NCBI GenBank assembly: GCA_946541955.1 | Contig: CAMNJZ010000009.1 | Span: 1 to 40,180, forward strand | Source of the DNA: an uncultured Lachnospiraceae bacterium | Lineage (GTDB): Bacteria; Bacillota; Clostridia; Lachnospirales; Lachnospiraceae | DNA: 40,180 bases | Direction of reading: 5' to 3' | Shown: positions 24,579 to 31,790 of the stretch, piece after piece | Position numbering within the stretch: position 1 is the first letter of the stretch | How the letters are laid out: each line of letters begins with the position of its first letter | Translations under genes and position numbers: made by a program | The notes under the pieces: model-generated | Seen by the model: only the letters and a program-made list of their open reading frames with translations | Told to the model about the DNA's origin: nothing | The model's database searches: none

Positions 24579-25360
24579 GCTTCCTCCTCCAGCGTGGGGG
24601 CTTCGTCTTCCTCCTTTTTCCGGATGCTTTCTTCAATGGCCAGCTCCTGGTTGAGGGGCTCATAGATGATGAGCTCGGACAGGAAGATGGGGAACCAGAG
24701 GCCGATGAAGGGGATCAGGATCACGGTCCAGGGAGCGAAGAGGGCAATGACCAGGACGAAGAGGAGCTTCACCAGGGCGGCGCCCAGGACCCGCCACATG
24801 TATTTGGCAGTAAAGAGGATCCCGTTGCGGATGCTGACGGAGGCCGGCTGGGAGAAAAGGACCAGCTGGGGCCAGAGGAGCATGCTGACGAGGAGAAAGA
24901 CATAGAGGGAAATCACAAAAAAGAGGAGGGTGGTCAGGGTAAAGCTGCCCCCGCCCCAGAACATGATATAAGCCATAAATACATAGACGCCAAACACAAG
25001 GCCTGTCAGAGCACCGGGAAGGAGGGCCTCCTTCCAGTTCTGGGCAAGGCCTTTTTTGTAGCTTCTGCCCCATCTGCCCGGCGAATCCCGAAGGCCCCGC
25101 ATGATCATGTCATAGAGGGCTGCCAGGAAGGGACCGAAGATGAGGCCTCCCAGGATTGAAGCGGGCAGGAGGACCAGCAGGGAGGAGGAGAGGACGGAGA
25201 GGGTCACGCCGGCCAGAAGGGGCAGGCCCCCGATGGAGGTGGCGACGGAGGATTTGAACCAGGTCCCCGCGTAGAAGGAAAGGAGCTGCCGGTAGCGGTA
25301 AAAGCCGGTCATCCGCGTGGACTCATCATAGGAACTGTCATCCGCAAAAAACAAAGCCAT
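24575..25360 (-). CDS. YesL-like (DUF624-type) membrane protein
   Basis: The 261-residue protein has about six hydrophobic helices and a charged Glu/Lys tail. Features that recall the YesL/DUF624 family are an N-terminal FYRYRQLLSFYAGTWFKSS region, GLIFGPFLAALYDMIMRGLRDSPG and WPQLVLFS. Family members sit beside CUT1 sugar importers, as here, but their biochemical role is unknown. The start codon follows aggaggtaatgt; this ribosome site is formed by the last two Arg codons and stop of the preceding lipoprotein gene, so the two are translationally linked. It is the last gene of the operon headed by the LacI regulator and is convergent with the SGNH hydrolase, overlapping it by 4 bases. Confidence 0.78.
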   Translation of the reverse strand: MALFFADDSSYDESTRMTGFYRYRQLLSFYAGTWFKSSVATSIGGLPLLAGVTLSVLSSSLLVLLPASILGGLIFGPFLAALYDMIMRGLRDSPGRWGRSYKKGLAQNWKEALLPGALTGLVFGVYVFMAYIMFWGGGSFTLTTLLFFVISLYVFLLVSMLLWPQLVLFSQPASVSIRNGILFTAKYMWRVLGAALVKLLFVLVIALFAPWTVILIPFIGLWFPIFLSELIIYEPLNQELAIEESIRKKEEDEAPTLEEEA

Positions 25361-25363
25361 ACA

Positions 25364-25993
25364 TTACCTCCTGATCTCACTGTTATAATGGCAGGCCGAA
25401 AGAAAGTCCTCCAGGACCTGGTCCGGGTCTTCGCTGCACAGGTCCCTTTCTGAAAACTCCACGTTGATGGAGTAATTCCCGAAGACGGCAAAGGCGCTGG
25501 CGCCCCGGCTGTAGGGATTGGAATCGGAAAGGACCCTGTAATCCAGGACGGTATAGGTCATATCTGCGACGGTGACCTCCCTTTCCTCCAGGATCTCATA
25601 GGATTCCTTTTCCCGGTCCATCCAGTCCTTTATGGTGGAGGCGGGATCCTCCCCCTTCTTTTCGTCATTTCCGTAGACCAGCATATAGACCTGGGCCTCG
25701 TAGAGGTCCGTTTCCTTCCCTTCTTCATTGGTAAAGGGCTCCGGCTCTCCCATGGACCAGGTGGCGTAGAAGGTATCGCTTCCCGTCAGGACCACCGGAT
25801 TTTCCAGGGGGACCAGGCCGTGGCCCGGATCCTCCACGCCGACGACCCTGCCCAGGATGGTCCAGTCCTCCTGCCAGGCGTTCCCCTGGGTATCGGTACT
25901 GGGATAGGACTGGCAGGCGCAAAGGCCCAGGGAAAGGGAGAGGGCCGCCAGAAGGGCGGGGATCTTCCTGGATCTGACAATTCTTTCTTTCAT
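25364..25993 (-). CDS. Lipoprotein of unknown function
   Basis: The 209-residue protein begins with a basic n-region and hydrophobic stretch ending in LCAC, a lipobox whose Cys27 would be lipidated, so it is anchored on the outer membrane face. The mature part is acidic and mixed alpha/beta, with segments such as VVLTGSDTFYATW and MTYTVLDYRVL; no catalytic motif is recognised. It lies between a single-pass membrane protein (40 bases upstream) and the YesL-like gene (3 bases downstream), all in the LacI-headed operon. An accessory role beside the sugar importer is plausible but unproven. Confidence 0.78.
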   Translation of the reverse strand: MKERIVRSRKIPALLAALSLSLGLCACQSYPSTDTQGNAWQEDWTILGRVVGVEDPGHGLVPLENPVVLTGSDTFYATWSMGEPEPFTNEEGKETDLYEAQVYMLVYGNDEKKGEDPASTIKDWMDREKESYEILEEREVTVADMTYTVLDYRVLSDSNPYSRGASAFAVFGNYSINVEFSERDLCSEDPDQVLEDFLSACHYNSEIRR

Positions 25994-26033
25994 CTTTCTA
26001 TCTCCTTGACCTTATAGAACGGATGTCCCTGCT

Positions 26034-26768
26034 TCAGCTTCCTTTTGTCAGGACCTCCCAGAGGGCGTCACACCCTTCCTTATGCTTTACGGTCTTATCG
26101 GTCCAAAAGCCCCTTCTTGCCAGGAAGAGGGGACGAACCAGGTCATTGCCGGAGCCTTTTAGGGTCTGTCCGGCTGCCTGCTCTTCATAGGTTCCAAGGT
26201 CCATGGCGGCAAGGACAGGGGCGTCCTCCCAGGCTATGGCGTAGAGCCCGTCCTTTTCCCCTTCGGCCGGCAGGGTCCCGTCCGGATGGGCGAGGATCTG
26301 GTAATCCCGCTCAAAGCCCGCCGGGTCCTCCAGCAGGAAGAAATAGGACTCGCAGTCCTCCATATCCGCCATCAGGGCCGCTTCGGTGGCCGTATTGTAG
26401 GAGGCGTTCTCTCTGGCGGCTTCGCCGCCTTCTGTATTCTTTATATACTGGTGCAGGCTGGCGATCACCTGGCCGTCTCCGTTGAGATCCGCGCCGCAGG
26501 CCGCGAAAGCCTCTTCCAGAGCCGTCTGGGTCTGGGCCGGCAGGGGATAGGTCCCCACATAGGCGATCTGATAATCGGGGAAGGTCTTTCCGATGCCCAG
26601 GGTGCCGGCAGCGATCTCCCAGACGATCCAGGCGGCCGCCGCTCCTGCCAGCAGGTGGACTTTATGATAATAGAGCCAGTTCTTTACTTTGGCGCTGCCC
26701 TGGAGGGGCGGCGCTTCTTCTTTGGGCTTTTCGTCCTTTACCTGCCATTTGATATATTCACTTGCCAT
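26034..26768 (-). CDS. Single-pass membrane protein with EF-hand-like loop
   Basis: The 244-residue protein has a cytoplasmic N-terminus of about 37 residues, one membrane helix (about 38-58, HLLAGAAAAWIVWEIAAGTLG) and an extracellular domain. That domain carries DLNGDGQV at residues 94-101, which fits the calcium loop of EF-hands and dockerins (D-x-N-x-D-G-x-V). The remainder is acidic; no enzyme motif is seen. The gene overlaps the end of the LacI gene by 11 bases and its ribosome site (cagggaag) lies inside it, so it is co-transcribed and coupled. It is a recurrent but uncharacterised type beside YesL-like genes as far as I can recall. Calcium binding is inferred. Confidence 0.75.
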   Translation of the reverse strand: MASEYIKWQVKDEKPKEEAPPLQGSAKVKNWLYYHKVHLLAGAAAAWIVWEIAAGTLGIGKTFPDYQIAYVGTYPLPAQTQTALEEAFAACGADLNGDGQVIASLHQYIKNTEGGEAARENASYNTATEAALMADMEDCESYFFLLEDPAGFERDYQILAHPDGTLPAEGEKDGLYAIAWEDAPVLAAMDLGTYEEQAAGQTLKGSGNDLVRPLFLARRGFWTDKTVKHKEGCDALWEVLTKGS

Positions 26769-27813
26769 TGCTTCTTCCCTGTTCCCGGTCTTCGGTCCCG
26801 TAGATATAGTCCAGCTTCACAGCCTCTCTGGTGGTCCCGCCGGCCCGGTAGTGGACGGGAAGGCAGGTCAGGGTGGGAATCTGGCTCTTGTCGGAGGAGA
26901 GCAGGAGGGAGACGGCCGTTTCGGCCATGTCCTGCACCGGCTGGACGATGGAGGAAACGCAGGGCATCAGATAGTCTCCGAACATGTTGGTGCCGTCGAA
27001 GCCGATGACCTGGACCTCCTCGGGGACCCTGATCCCCTGTTCCTTGAGGATCTGGCAGACCACGTAGGCCATCTTGTCCGTATTGCAGAAGATGCCGTCG
27101 AAATCGGGCTTTCCGTCATGGATCCGTTCCCTGATGCTCTGCAGGAAGGGCCGGAAGGCCAGGGAATCGCTGCTGATGAGGGACTCAAAGGGAATGCCGT
27201 TGGACCGGCACCAGGATTCAAAACCGTACTGGCGCTTGTCGGGCTCGCCCGGAACGTCCGGGGCGATATTGAAGAACAGGAGCTTTGTGGCGCCCAGCTC
27301 TATGAGCTTTCTGGCTGCCAGGGTGCCTCCTGAATAGTTGTCGCAGGAAACGCAGGGAACCGCGTCTGAATAGAAGCGGTCGATGCTGACAAAGGGAAGC
27401 CCCGGGTCGATCCGCAGATCCGGATTATAGGTCAGGGCGATGATCCCGTCGACCTTGTTCTCGGTGACCATCTGGATGCATTTCTGCTCCATGTCCAGGC
27501 TGTACTGGGTGATGGCCAGCATCATGCGGTAGCCCCGCTCCAGCAGGGCCTTGTTGATGTAATTGGCCAGATCCCCGAAGAAGGGATGATCGGTCCCGGG
27601 ACAGATGAAGGCAACGGTCCGGGTCTGGTTGGTCTTCAGACCCCTGGCGTAGCGGTTGACCTTGTAGCCCAGCTTTCTGGCGGCTTCCTCTACCTTTATT
27701 TTATAGGACTCACTGACCTGAGCCCCGTTGAATACATTGGATACGGTCCCCAGAGAAACCCCGGCCTCCCTGGCGACATCCTTCATGGTGGGGGTGGAAC
27801 TTTTCTTGTTCAT
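26758..27813 (-). CDS. LacI-family transcriptional regulator
   Basis: The 351-residue protein is of standard LacI length. The N-terminal helix-turn-helix reads TMKDVAREAGVSLGTVSNVFNG, followed by a hinge-like RYARGLKTNQTRTVAFICPG and a periplasmic-binding-like effector domain with DGIIALTYNP, FVSIDRF and VQVIGFDGTNMF. ATG 27813 follows aaggagg. It is divergent from the sugar ABC operon and shares a 300-base control region with LacI-type palindromes, so it most likely represses that operon and itself until a sugar binds. It also heads the leftward four-gene operon ending in the YesL-like gene. A fructan- or sucrose-type effector is inferred from the GH32 gene downstream of the importer. Confidence 0.93.
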   Translation of the reverse strand: MNKKSSTPTMKDVAREAGVSLGTVSNVFNGAQVSESYKIKVEEAARKLGYKVNRYARGLKTNQTRTVAFICPGTDHPFFGDLANYINKALLERGYRMMLAITQYSLDMEQKCIQMVTENKVDGIIALTYNPDLRIDPGLPFVSIDRFYSDAVPCVSCDNYSGGTLAARKLIELGATKLLFFNIAPDVPGEPDKRQYGFESWCRSNGIPFESLISSDSLAFRPFLQSIRERIHDGKPDFDGIFCNTDKMAYVVCQILKEQGIRVPEEVQVIGFDGTNMFGDYLMPCVSSIVQPVQDMAETAVSLLLSSDKSQIPTLTCLPVHYRAGGTTREAVKLDYIYGTEDREQGRSNGK

Positions 27814-27836
27814 GGCGGCCTCCTTATCTGGTATAT

Positions 27837-27865
27837 ATTATAGGTTTGATTTCATGAAAATTCAA
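27837..27865 (-). promoter_or_regulatory. Sigma-A promoter of the LacI-type regulator
   Basis: On the minus strand TTGAAT (27865-27860) and TATAAT (27842-27837) are separated by 17 bases, 24 bases before the ATG. The -10 is perfect consensus. The palindrome TTTCATGAAA fills the spacer (27850-27859), and a second copy lies at 27873-27882, just upstream of the -35 box, which suggests repression at this promoter. Confidence 0.75.
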
Positions 27866-27960
27866 TCTTTTATTTCATGAAACGATACCAGGAAAATTAA
27901 CAAAAACGGATGGTTAAGTTTGTGTAAATCGTGGAAATGGCCTGTTTACAGGAAAAAATG

Positions 27961-27989
27961 TTGACATGAGAAGGTGGGAACCTTACAAT
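27961..27989 (+). promoter_or_regulatory. Consensus sigma-A promoter of the sugar ABC operon
   Basis: TTGACA (27961-27966) and TACAAT (27984-27989) are separated by exactly 17 bases. Transcription should start near 27996, at the left edge of the first LacI-type palindrome, so a bound repressor would block initiation. Confidence 0.85.
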
Positions 27990-27995
27990 TATCTC

Positions 27996-28013
27996 AAATG
28001 AAACGTTTCATTT
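27996..28013. promoter_or_regulatory. LacI-family operator O1 (18-base perfect palindrome)
   Basis: AAATGAAACGTTTCATTT is a perfect palindrome with the central CG typical of LacI-family operators. It overlaps the predicted transcription start. Its centre is 63 bases from that of the second operator. Confidence 0.85.
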
Positions 28014-28022
28014 ATCCTGAAT

Positions 28023-28050
28023 TGCCCAATACAGAGAAGGGCATTTTTTT
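28023..28050 (+). terminator. Weak terminator-like hairpin in importer leader
   Basis: TGCCC (28023-28027) and GGGCA (28039-28043) can pair across an 11-base loop and are followed by seven T. The stem is short and the loop large, so termination would be partial at best. It lies between the two operators, ahead of the coding region, and could act as an attenuator. Confidence 0.35.
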
Positions 28051-28060
28051 AAAAAGTCAA

Positions 28061-28074
28061 ATGAAACGTTTCAT
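28061..28074. promoter_or_regulatory. LacI-family operator O2 (14-base perfect palindrome)
   Basis: ATGAAACGTTTCAT repeats the core of O1 exactly, 63 bases downstream centre to centre and about 40 bases before the first permease start codon. It could block elongation or allow a repression loop with O1. Confidence 0.85.
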
Positions 28075-28113
28075 GTAACTGTTGGAGAGTTTCATATAAA
28101 AAAGGAGAGAGAT

Positions 28114-29046
28114 ATGAAATCAAAAGCAAAAACTGCCGCAGTGACGGTTCCCAAACCGCCGCTGGGCAAGAGGCTGAAGGACAACTGGCAGCTCTATCTG
28201 CTTCTCCTGATTCCGATCATCCTGACCTTCATCTACAAGTACATCCCTATGTACGGCATCCAGATCGCCTTCAGGGATTACAAGGCCAGCCGCGGAATTC
28301 TGGGCAGTAAATGGGTTGGCATGGAATGGTTCGAGCGCTTCTTTACCGCACCGACCTGTGCGCGTATGATCCGCAACACCGTTCTCCTGAGCTTTTTCAG
28401 CCTGCTCTGGAGCTTCCCGGTGCCGATCATTCTGTCCCTGTGCATCAACCAGCTTCGCTTTGCCAAGTACAAGAGGGTTGTCCAGACAGTTCTGTACGCA
28501 CCGCACTTCATTTCGACCATGGTCGTATGTGGTATGATCCGAATTTTCCTGAGCCCTTCAGGCGGTCTGATCAACCTGCTTCTCCACACCAGCATCGATT
28601 TCCTGACAGAATCCTCTGCATTCCGTACGATCTATATCGCGTCCGGAATCTGGCAGGACGCAGGCTGGGGCTGCATCATTTATCTGGCAACGCTTTCCGC
28701 AGTCGATACCAGCCTTTATGAGGCGGCCAAGGTCGACGGCGCATCGGTCTTCCAGAGAATCATGGCCATCGACGTTCCTGCGCTTCTGCCTATGGCGATC
28801 CTGAACCTGATCATGAGCGCAGGCTCTCTGATGAATGTCGGCTTCGAGAAGGTATGGCTTCTGCAGACAGATCTGAACAAGGCCACTTCCGACGTCATTG
28901 CCGTTTATGTCTACCAGCAGGGTATTGAAAACGCCAAGTATTCCTACTCGACGGCAGTCGGTCTTTTCAATACAGCGGTCAACATCATTCTTCTGATCAT
29001 TGTCAACCAGATCGCCAAGCGGGCGTCTGACGTAGACTTTGTATAA
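28114..29046 (+). CDS. Carbohydrate ABC transporter permease, LplB type
   Basis: The 310-residue integral membrane protein has six predicted helices and the MalF-side signature of CUT1 importers. The ATPase-contact EAA loop reads EAAKVDGASVFQRIMAIDVPALLP. The N-terminal LLLIPIILTFIYKYIPMYGIQIAFRDYK is typical of the LplB group, which imports complex oligosaccharides. ATG 28114 follows aaaggagag. It pairs with the second permease 12 bases downstream and the binding lipoprotein. No ATP-binding subunit is encoded nearby, so a shared MsmX-type ATPase is expected. Transcription is likely controlled by the divergent LacI protein. Confidence 0.93.
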   Translation: MKSKAKTAAVTVPKPPLGKRLKDNWQLYLLLLIPIILTFIYKYIPMYGIQIAFRDYKASRGILGSKWVGMEWFERFFTAPTCARMIRNTVLLSFFSLLWSFPVPIILSLCINQLRFAKYKRVVQTVLYAPHFISTMVVCGMIRIFLSPSGGLINLLLHTSIDFLTESSAFRTIYIASGIWQDAGWGCIIYLATLSAVDTSLYEAAKVDGASVFQRIMAIDVPALLPMAILNLIMSAGSLMNVGFEKVWLLQTDLNKATSDVIAVYVYQQGIENAKYSYSTAVGLFNTAVNIILLIIVNQIAKRASDVDFV

Positions 29047-29058
29047 GGAGGTGCAGCT

Positions 29059-29958
29059 ATGGGAAAGAATTCAAAAACATCCGGCTTCTCCGAACGGACC
29101 AGCGACATCGTCCTGGTAGCCATCACCCTGATCGTCATGCTCCTGGTGGCATACCCTCTGTATTATGTCCTGGTGGCATCCTTCTCCAACCCCTATGATG
29201 TGTACGCCGGCAAGACCTTCCTTCTGCCCAGCGGCTTTACCCTGGACGGCTACAAGGCAGTCTTTGCAGACGCCAACATCTTTACCGGTTACCTCAACTC
29301 CATCAAGTACACCATCATCGGCACCATCTTTTCCGTGACCATGCTCTATATCACAGCATACCCTCTGTCCAGAAAAGAGCTGCCCGGCCGTAAGTTCTTC
29401 AGCCTTTTCTTCCTGCTGACCATGTATTTCGGCGGCGGTCTGATCCCCACCTACCTGGTCGTCAAGCAGACAGGTCTGATCAACAACATGTGGGCCCTGT
29501 TCCTGCCCGGCGGCGTGGCAGTCGGCAACATGATCATCGTCAGGAATTATTTCCAGAACTCCATCCCGCAGGAGCTGATCGAGGCTTCCGAGATCGACGG
29601 CTGCTCCAAGCTGCAGACCTTCTGGAACGTGATCATTCCCCTGTCCACTCCCATCATGGCGGTTATGGTGGTCTTCTCCATGGTCGCTTACTGGAACGAC
29701 TGGTTCACGGCTCTGATCTATCTGACCGGCGCTGAGAAGGCGCCCCTGCCCCTGGTCCTGAGAAACGTCCTGATCAAATCCAGCGCTTCCGCAGCCCAGG
29801 CCAGCACGATTTCCGGCGGTTATGCCGAGCTGAACAAGATCACGGAAATGATCAAGTTCTCCTCCATTATCGTCGCCGCAGCTCCCATGCTGATCGTCTA
29901 TCCCTTCGTTCAGAAGTACTTTGAGAAGGGCATGATGGCCGGCGCGGTCAAGGGCTGA
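29059..29958 (+). CDS. Carbohydrate ABC transporter permease, YtcP/AraQ type
   Basis: The 299-residue membrane protein is the MalG-side partner of the upstream permease, with six predicted helices. It contains the EAA loop EASEIDGCSKLQTFWNVIIPLSTPIM, an N-terminal AYPLYYVLVASFSNPYDV and the family's C-terminal KYFEKGMMAGAVKG. ATG 29059 follows taaggaggtg. The group typically works with LplB and a LipO-like lipoprotein, exactly this order. The large antisense frame crossing this gene is a shadow produced by biased codon use. Confidence 0.93.
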   Translation: MGKNSKTSGFSERTSDIVLVAITLIVMLLVAYPLYYVLVASFSNPYDVYAGKTFLLPSGFTLDGYKAVFADANIFTGYLNSIKYTIIGTIFSVTMLYITAYPLSRKELPGRKFFSLFFLLTMYFGGGLIPTYLVVKQTGLINNMWALFLPGGVAVGNMIIVRNYFQNSIPQELIEASEIDGCSKLQTFWNVIIPLSTPIMAVMVVFSMVAYWNDWFTALIYLTGAEKAPLPLVLRNVLIKSSASAAQASTISGGYAELNKITEMIKFSSIIVAAAPMLIVYPFVQKYFEKGMMAGAVKG

Positions 29959-30012
29959 TTTCAGAAAGTTTGTACAGGTGTAATCAACACTTTTAAACAA
30001 AAGGAGGAAAGT

Positions 30013-31674
30013 ATGACAAAATTCAAAAGACTCACAGCGCTGGCACTGACTGGCGTCATGGCCCTTTCTCTGGCGGCCTGCGGCGGATCTTCCGGCGGCA
30101 GCTCCGAGGAAGAGAAGATCGGCAACACCGACCAGACCGAATTCGAGATCATGGGCGGCCAGTCCGCTCTGAGCCCGGGCTACAAGGACAATGAAGTCCT
30201 CAACAAGCTTCAGGAAGAAGCCGGCATCAAGATCACATGGAATACCATGAGCGATTCCCTGGCCGAGCAGGTCAACATCCACATCGCCGGCGGCGAGCTC
30301 CCGGACGCCTTCCAGGGCGTTGGCTTCTCCAACTATGAGCTGGCCAACTACGGCGCAGACGGCACCTTCATCGACCTGACTCCCTACATCACCGAGGAAG
30401 TCATGCCCAACCTGACCAAGATCCTGGATGAGTATCCCAGCATCCGTGCCGCCATTACCATGGACGACGGCAAGATCTACGGCCTTCCCTCCGCTGAGCA
30501 GATGGGTACCGCAGGTATCGGCAAGGAAGAGGATTATTCCATCTTTACCATCCCTCAGTTCTCCATGATCAACAAGGCATGGCTGGACGATCTGGGACTG
30601 GAAGTGCCCACCACCCTGGATGAACTGGAAGTCTGCCTCCAGGCCTTCAAGGACAACGATATGTCCGCCAAGTACTATGGCAACGATCCCGGTTCCACCA
30701 TTCCCATGTCCACAGGCTTTGACCAGTGGTGCTGGGGCCAGAACATCTTCTATGCAGGCTTCGGCTTCACCAACTGGATCAACGACGTCTGCAACGACCT
30801 GGTTCTGCAGCCCGACGGCAAGGTCAACTTCGTATGCGATGACGACGGCTACCGTGCAGCCATGGATTACTTCCATGATTGGTATGCAAAGGGCCTGATG
30901 GATATCGAGACCTTCTCCCAGGATGATACCCAGCTCATGTCCAAGTGCCAGCAGGGCTATGTCGGCGTTTCCACATGGTGGTACATCGAAGAGCTCATGG
31001 GCGAGTATGCAAAAGACTATGTATTCCTTCCTGTTCTTGCAGGTCCCGACGGAACCAAGAACGTGACAGTCCGTACAGGCGGCGGCACCAACTCCGGCCA
31101 GCTTTCCATCACAGAAGCCTGCGAGTCCCCTGCCAATCTGCTGAAGTTCTATGACATGTGGTATGACGGCGAGACCGTTATGCAGCTCCAGTATGGCCCC
31201 ATCGGCGTATTCTTCACCGGTCAGGATGAGAATGGCGTATGGAACTCCATTACCGAAGAAGAAGCCCAGGCGCAGTTCGGCAAGGGTGCCGGCGAGCTCA
31301 AGTCCACCTACGAAGTCGCAGGTCCCAAGCTGATCCTGTCCCACTACTACAACGATACCTTCAAGATGGAAGACAGAGCCGTCGAGAGACTGACAGACCT
31401 CTATGACTACTGGATGCCTCAGGTAGCCGATACCTCCACCTATCCCATCGACTGCGTCTTCACAGCAGACGAGCTGGAGACCATTGACCGTTATAAGACT
31501 GACTTCCAGGATACCGTTGCCGAGAACGAAGGCCTCTGGCTCAAGAACGGCGGCCCCACCGATGAGGAATGGGAAGCTTACAAGCAGAACCTCAACGACA
31601 CCTGCGGTATGGAAGAGCTTCTGAAGGTCTATCAGGATGCTTATGACCGTTATGCGGCTGCCCTTGCAGAATAA
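30013..31674 (+). CDS. Sugar-binding lipoprotein of ABC importer (extracellular solute-binding family 1)
   Basis: The 553-residue protein has a signal sequence with lipobox LAAC (Cys23), a Gly/Ser/Glu linker and a large two-lobed binding protein of the LipO/family 1 type. Visible segments are a conserved early LNKLQEEAGIKITW, IAGGELPDAFQG, DLTPYITEEVMPN and DDGKIYGLPS. Its length fits binding proteins that capture oligosaccharides rather than simple sugars. ATG 30013 follows aaaggagga, 54 bases after the second permease. Strong codon bias and many favoured codons suggest high expression, as expected for a binding protein. The bound sugar is not visible; the GH32 gene downstream suggests beta-fructosides. 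Confidence 0.92.
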   Translation: MTKFKRLTALALTGVMALSLAACGGSSGGSSEEEKIGNTDQTEFEIMGGQSALSPGYKDNEVLNKLQEEAGIKITWNTMSDSLAEQVNIHIAGGELPDAFQGVGFSNYELANYGADGTFIDLTPYITEEVMPNLTKILDEYPSIRAAITMDDGKIYGLPSAEQMGTAGIGKEEDYSIFTIPQFSMINKAWLDDLGLEVPTTLDELEVCLQAFKDNDMSAKYYGNDPGSTIPMSTGFDQWCWGQNIFYAGFGFTNWINDVCNDLVLQPDGKVNFVCDDDGYRAAMDYFHDWYAKGLMDIETFSQDDTQLMSKCQQGYVGVSTWWYIEELMGEYAKDYVFLPVLAGPDGTKNVTVRTGGGTNSGQLSITEACESPANLLKFYDMWYDGETVMQLQYGPIGVFFTGQDENGVWNSITEEEAQAQFGKGAGELKSTYEVAGPKLILSHYYNDTFKMEDRAVERLTDLYDYWMPQVADTSTYPIDCVFTADELETIDRYKTDFQDTVAENEGLWLKNGGPTDEEWEAYKQNLNDTCGMEELLKVYQDAYDRYAAALAE

Positions 31675-31675
31675 A

Positions 31676-31704
31676 TTGACATCATAACAGCCAGGTCGTA
31701 TAAT
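31676..31704 (+). promoter_or_regulatory. Perfect-consensus sigma-A promoter ahead of the GH32 gene
   Basis: TTGACA (31676-31681), a 17-base spacer and TATAAT (31699-31704) match the consensus at every position. It begins 2 bases after the binding-protein stop codon. Its predicted start, near 31711, lies only a few bases before a strong terminator hairpin. No ATGAAACG operator is present. Confidence 0.85.
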
Positions 31705-31715
31705 GTGCATTGACT

Positions 31716-31748
31716 GCCGGAGGCACGGGTACGTGCCTCCGGCTTTTT
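31716..31748 (+). terminator. Strong rho-independent terminator after the binding-protein gene
   Basis: GCCGGAGGCAC and GTGCCTCCGGC form a perfect 11-base stem, extendable by one G-C pair around a GGTA loop, followed by TTTTT. It ends the importer transcript. For RNA begun at the consensus promoter it would form the 5' end structure instead. Confidence 0.92.
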
Positions 31749-31790
31749 CAAAAGAATACTTTATCGAAGGAGCCAATAAGGACAGGAGAC

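Larger units (their letters stand above)
27814..28113. promoter_or_regulatory. Divergent control region between lacI-type and ABC operons
   Basis: This 300-base gap holds both divergent promoters, two TTTCATGAAA palindromes on the regulator side, two ATGAAACGTTTCAT palindromes on the importer side, a terminator-like hairpin in the importer leader and both ribosome sites. All are described separately. No small gene is supported. Confidence 0.85.

Noticed and set aside
29071-31776. 901-residue open frame on the minus strand
   Set aside because: It runs antisense through a permease and the binding lipoprotein, both with clear families, ribosome sites and motifs. Its sequence shows no domain; strong codon bias on the other strand explains the missing stops.
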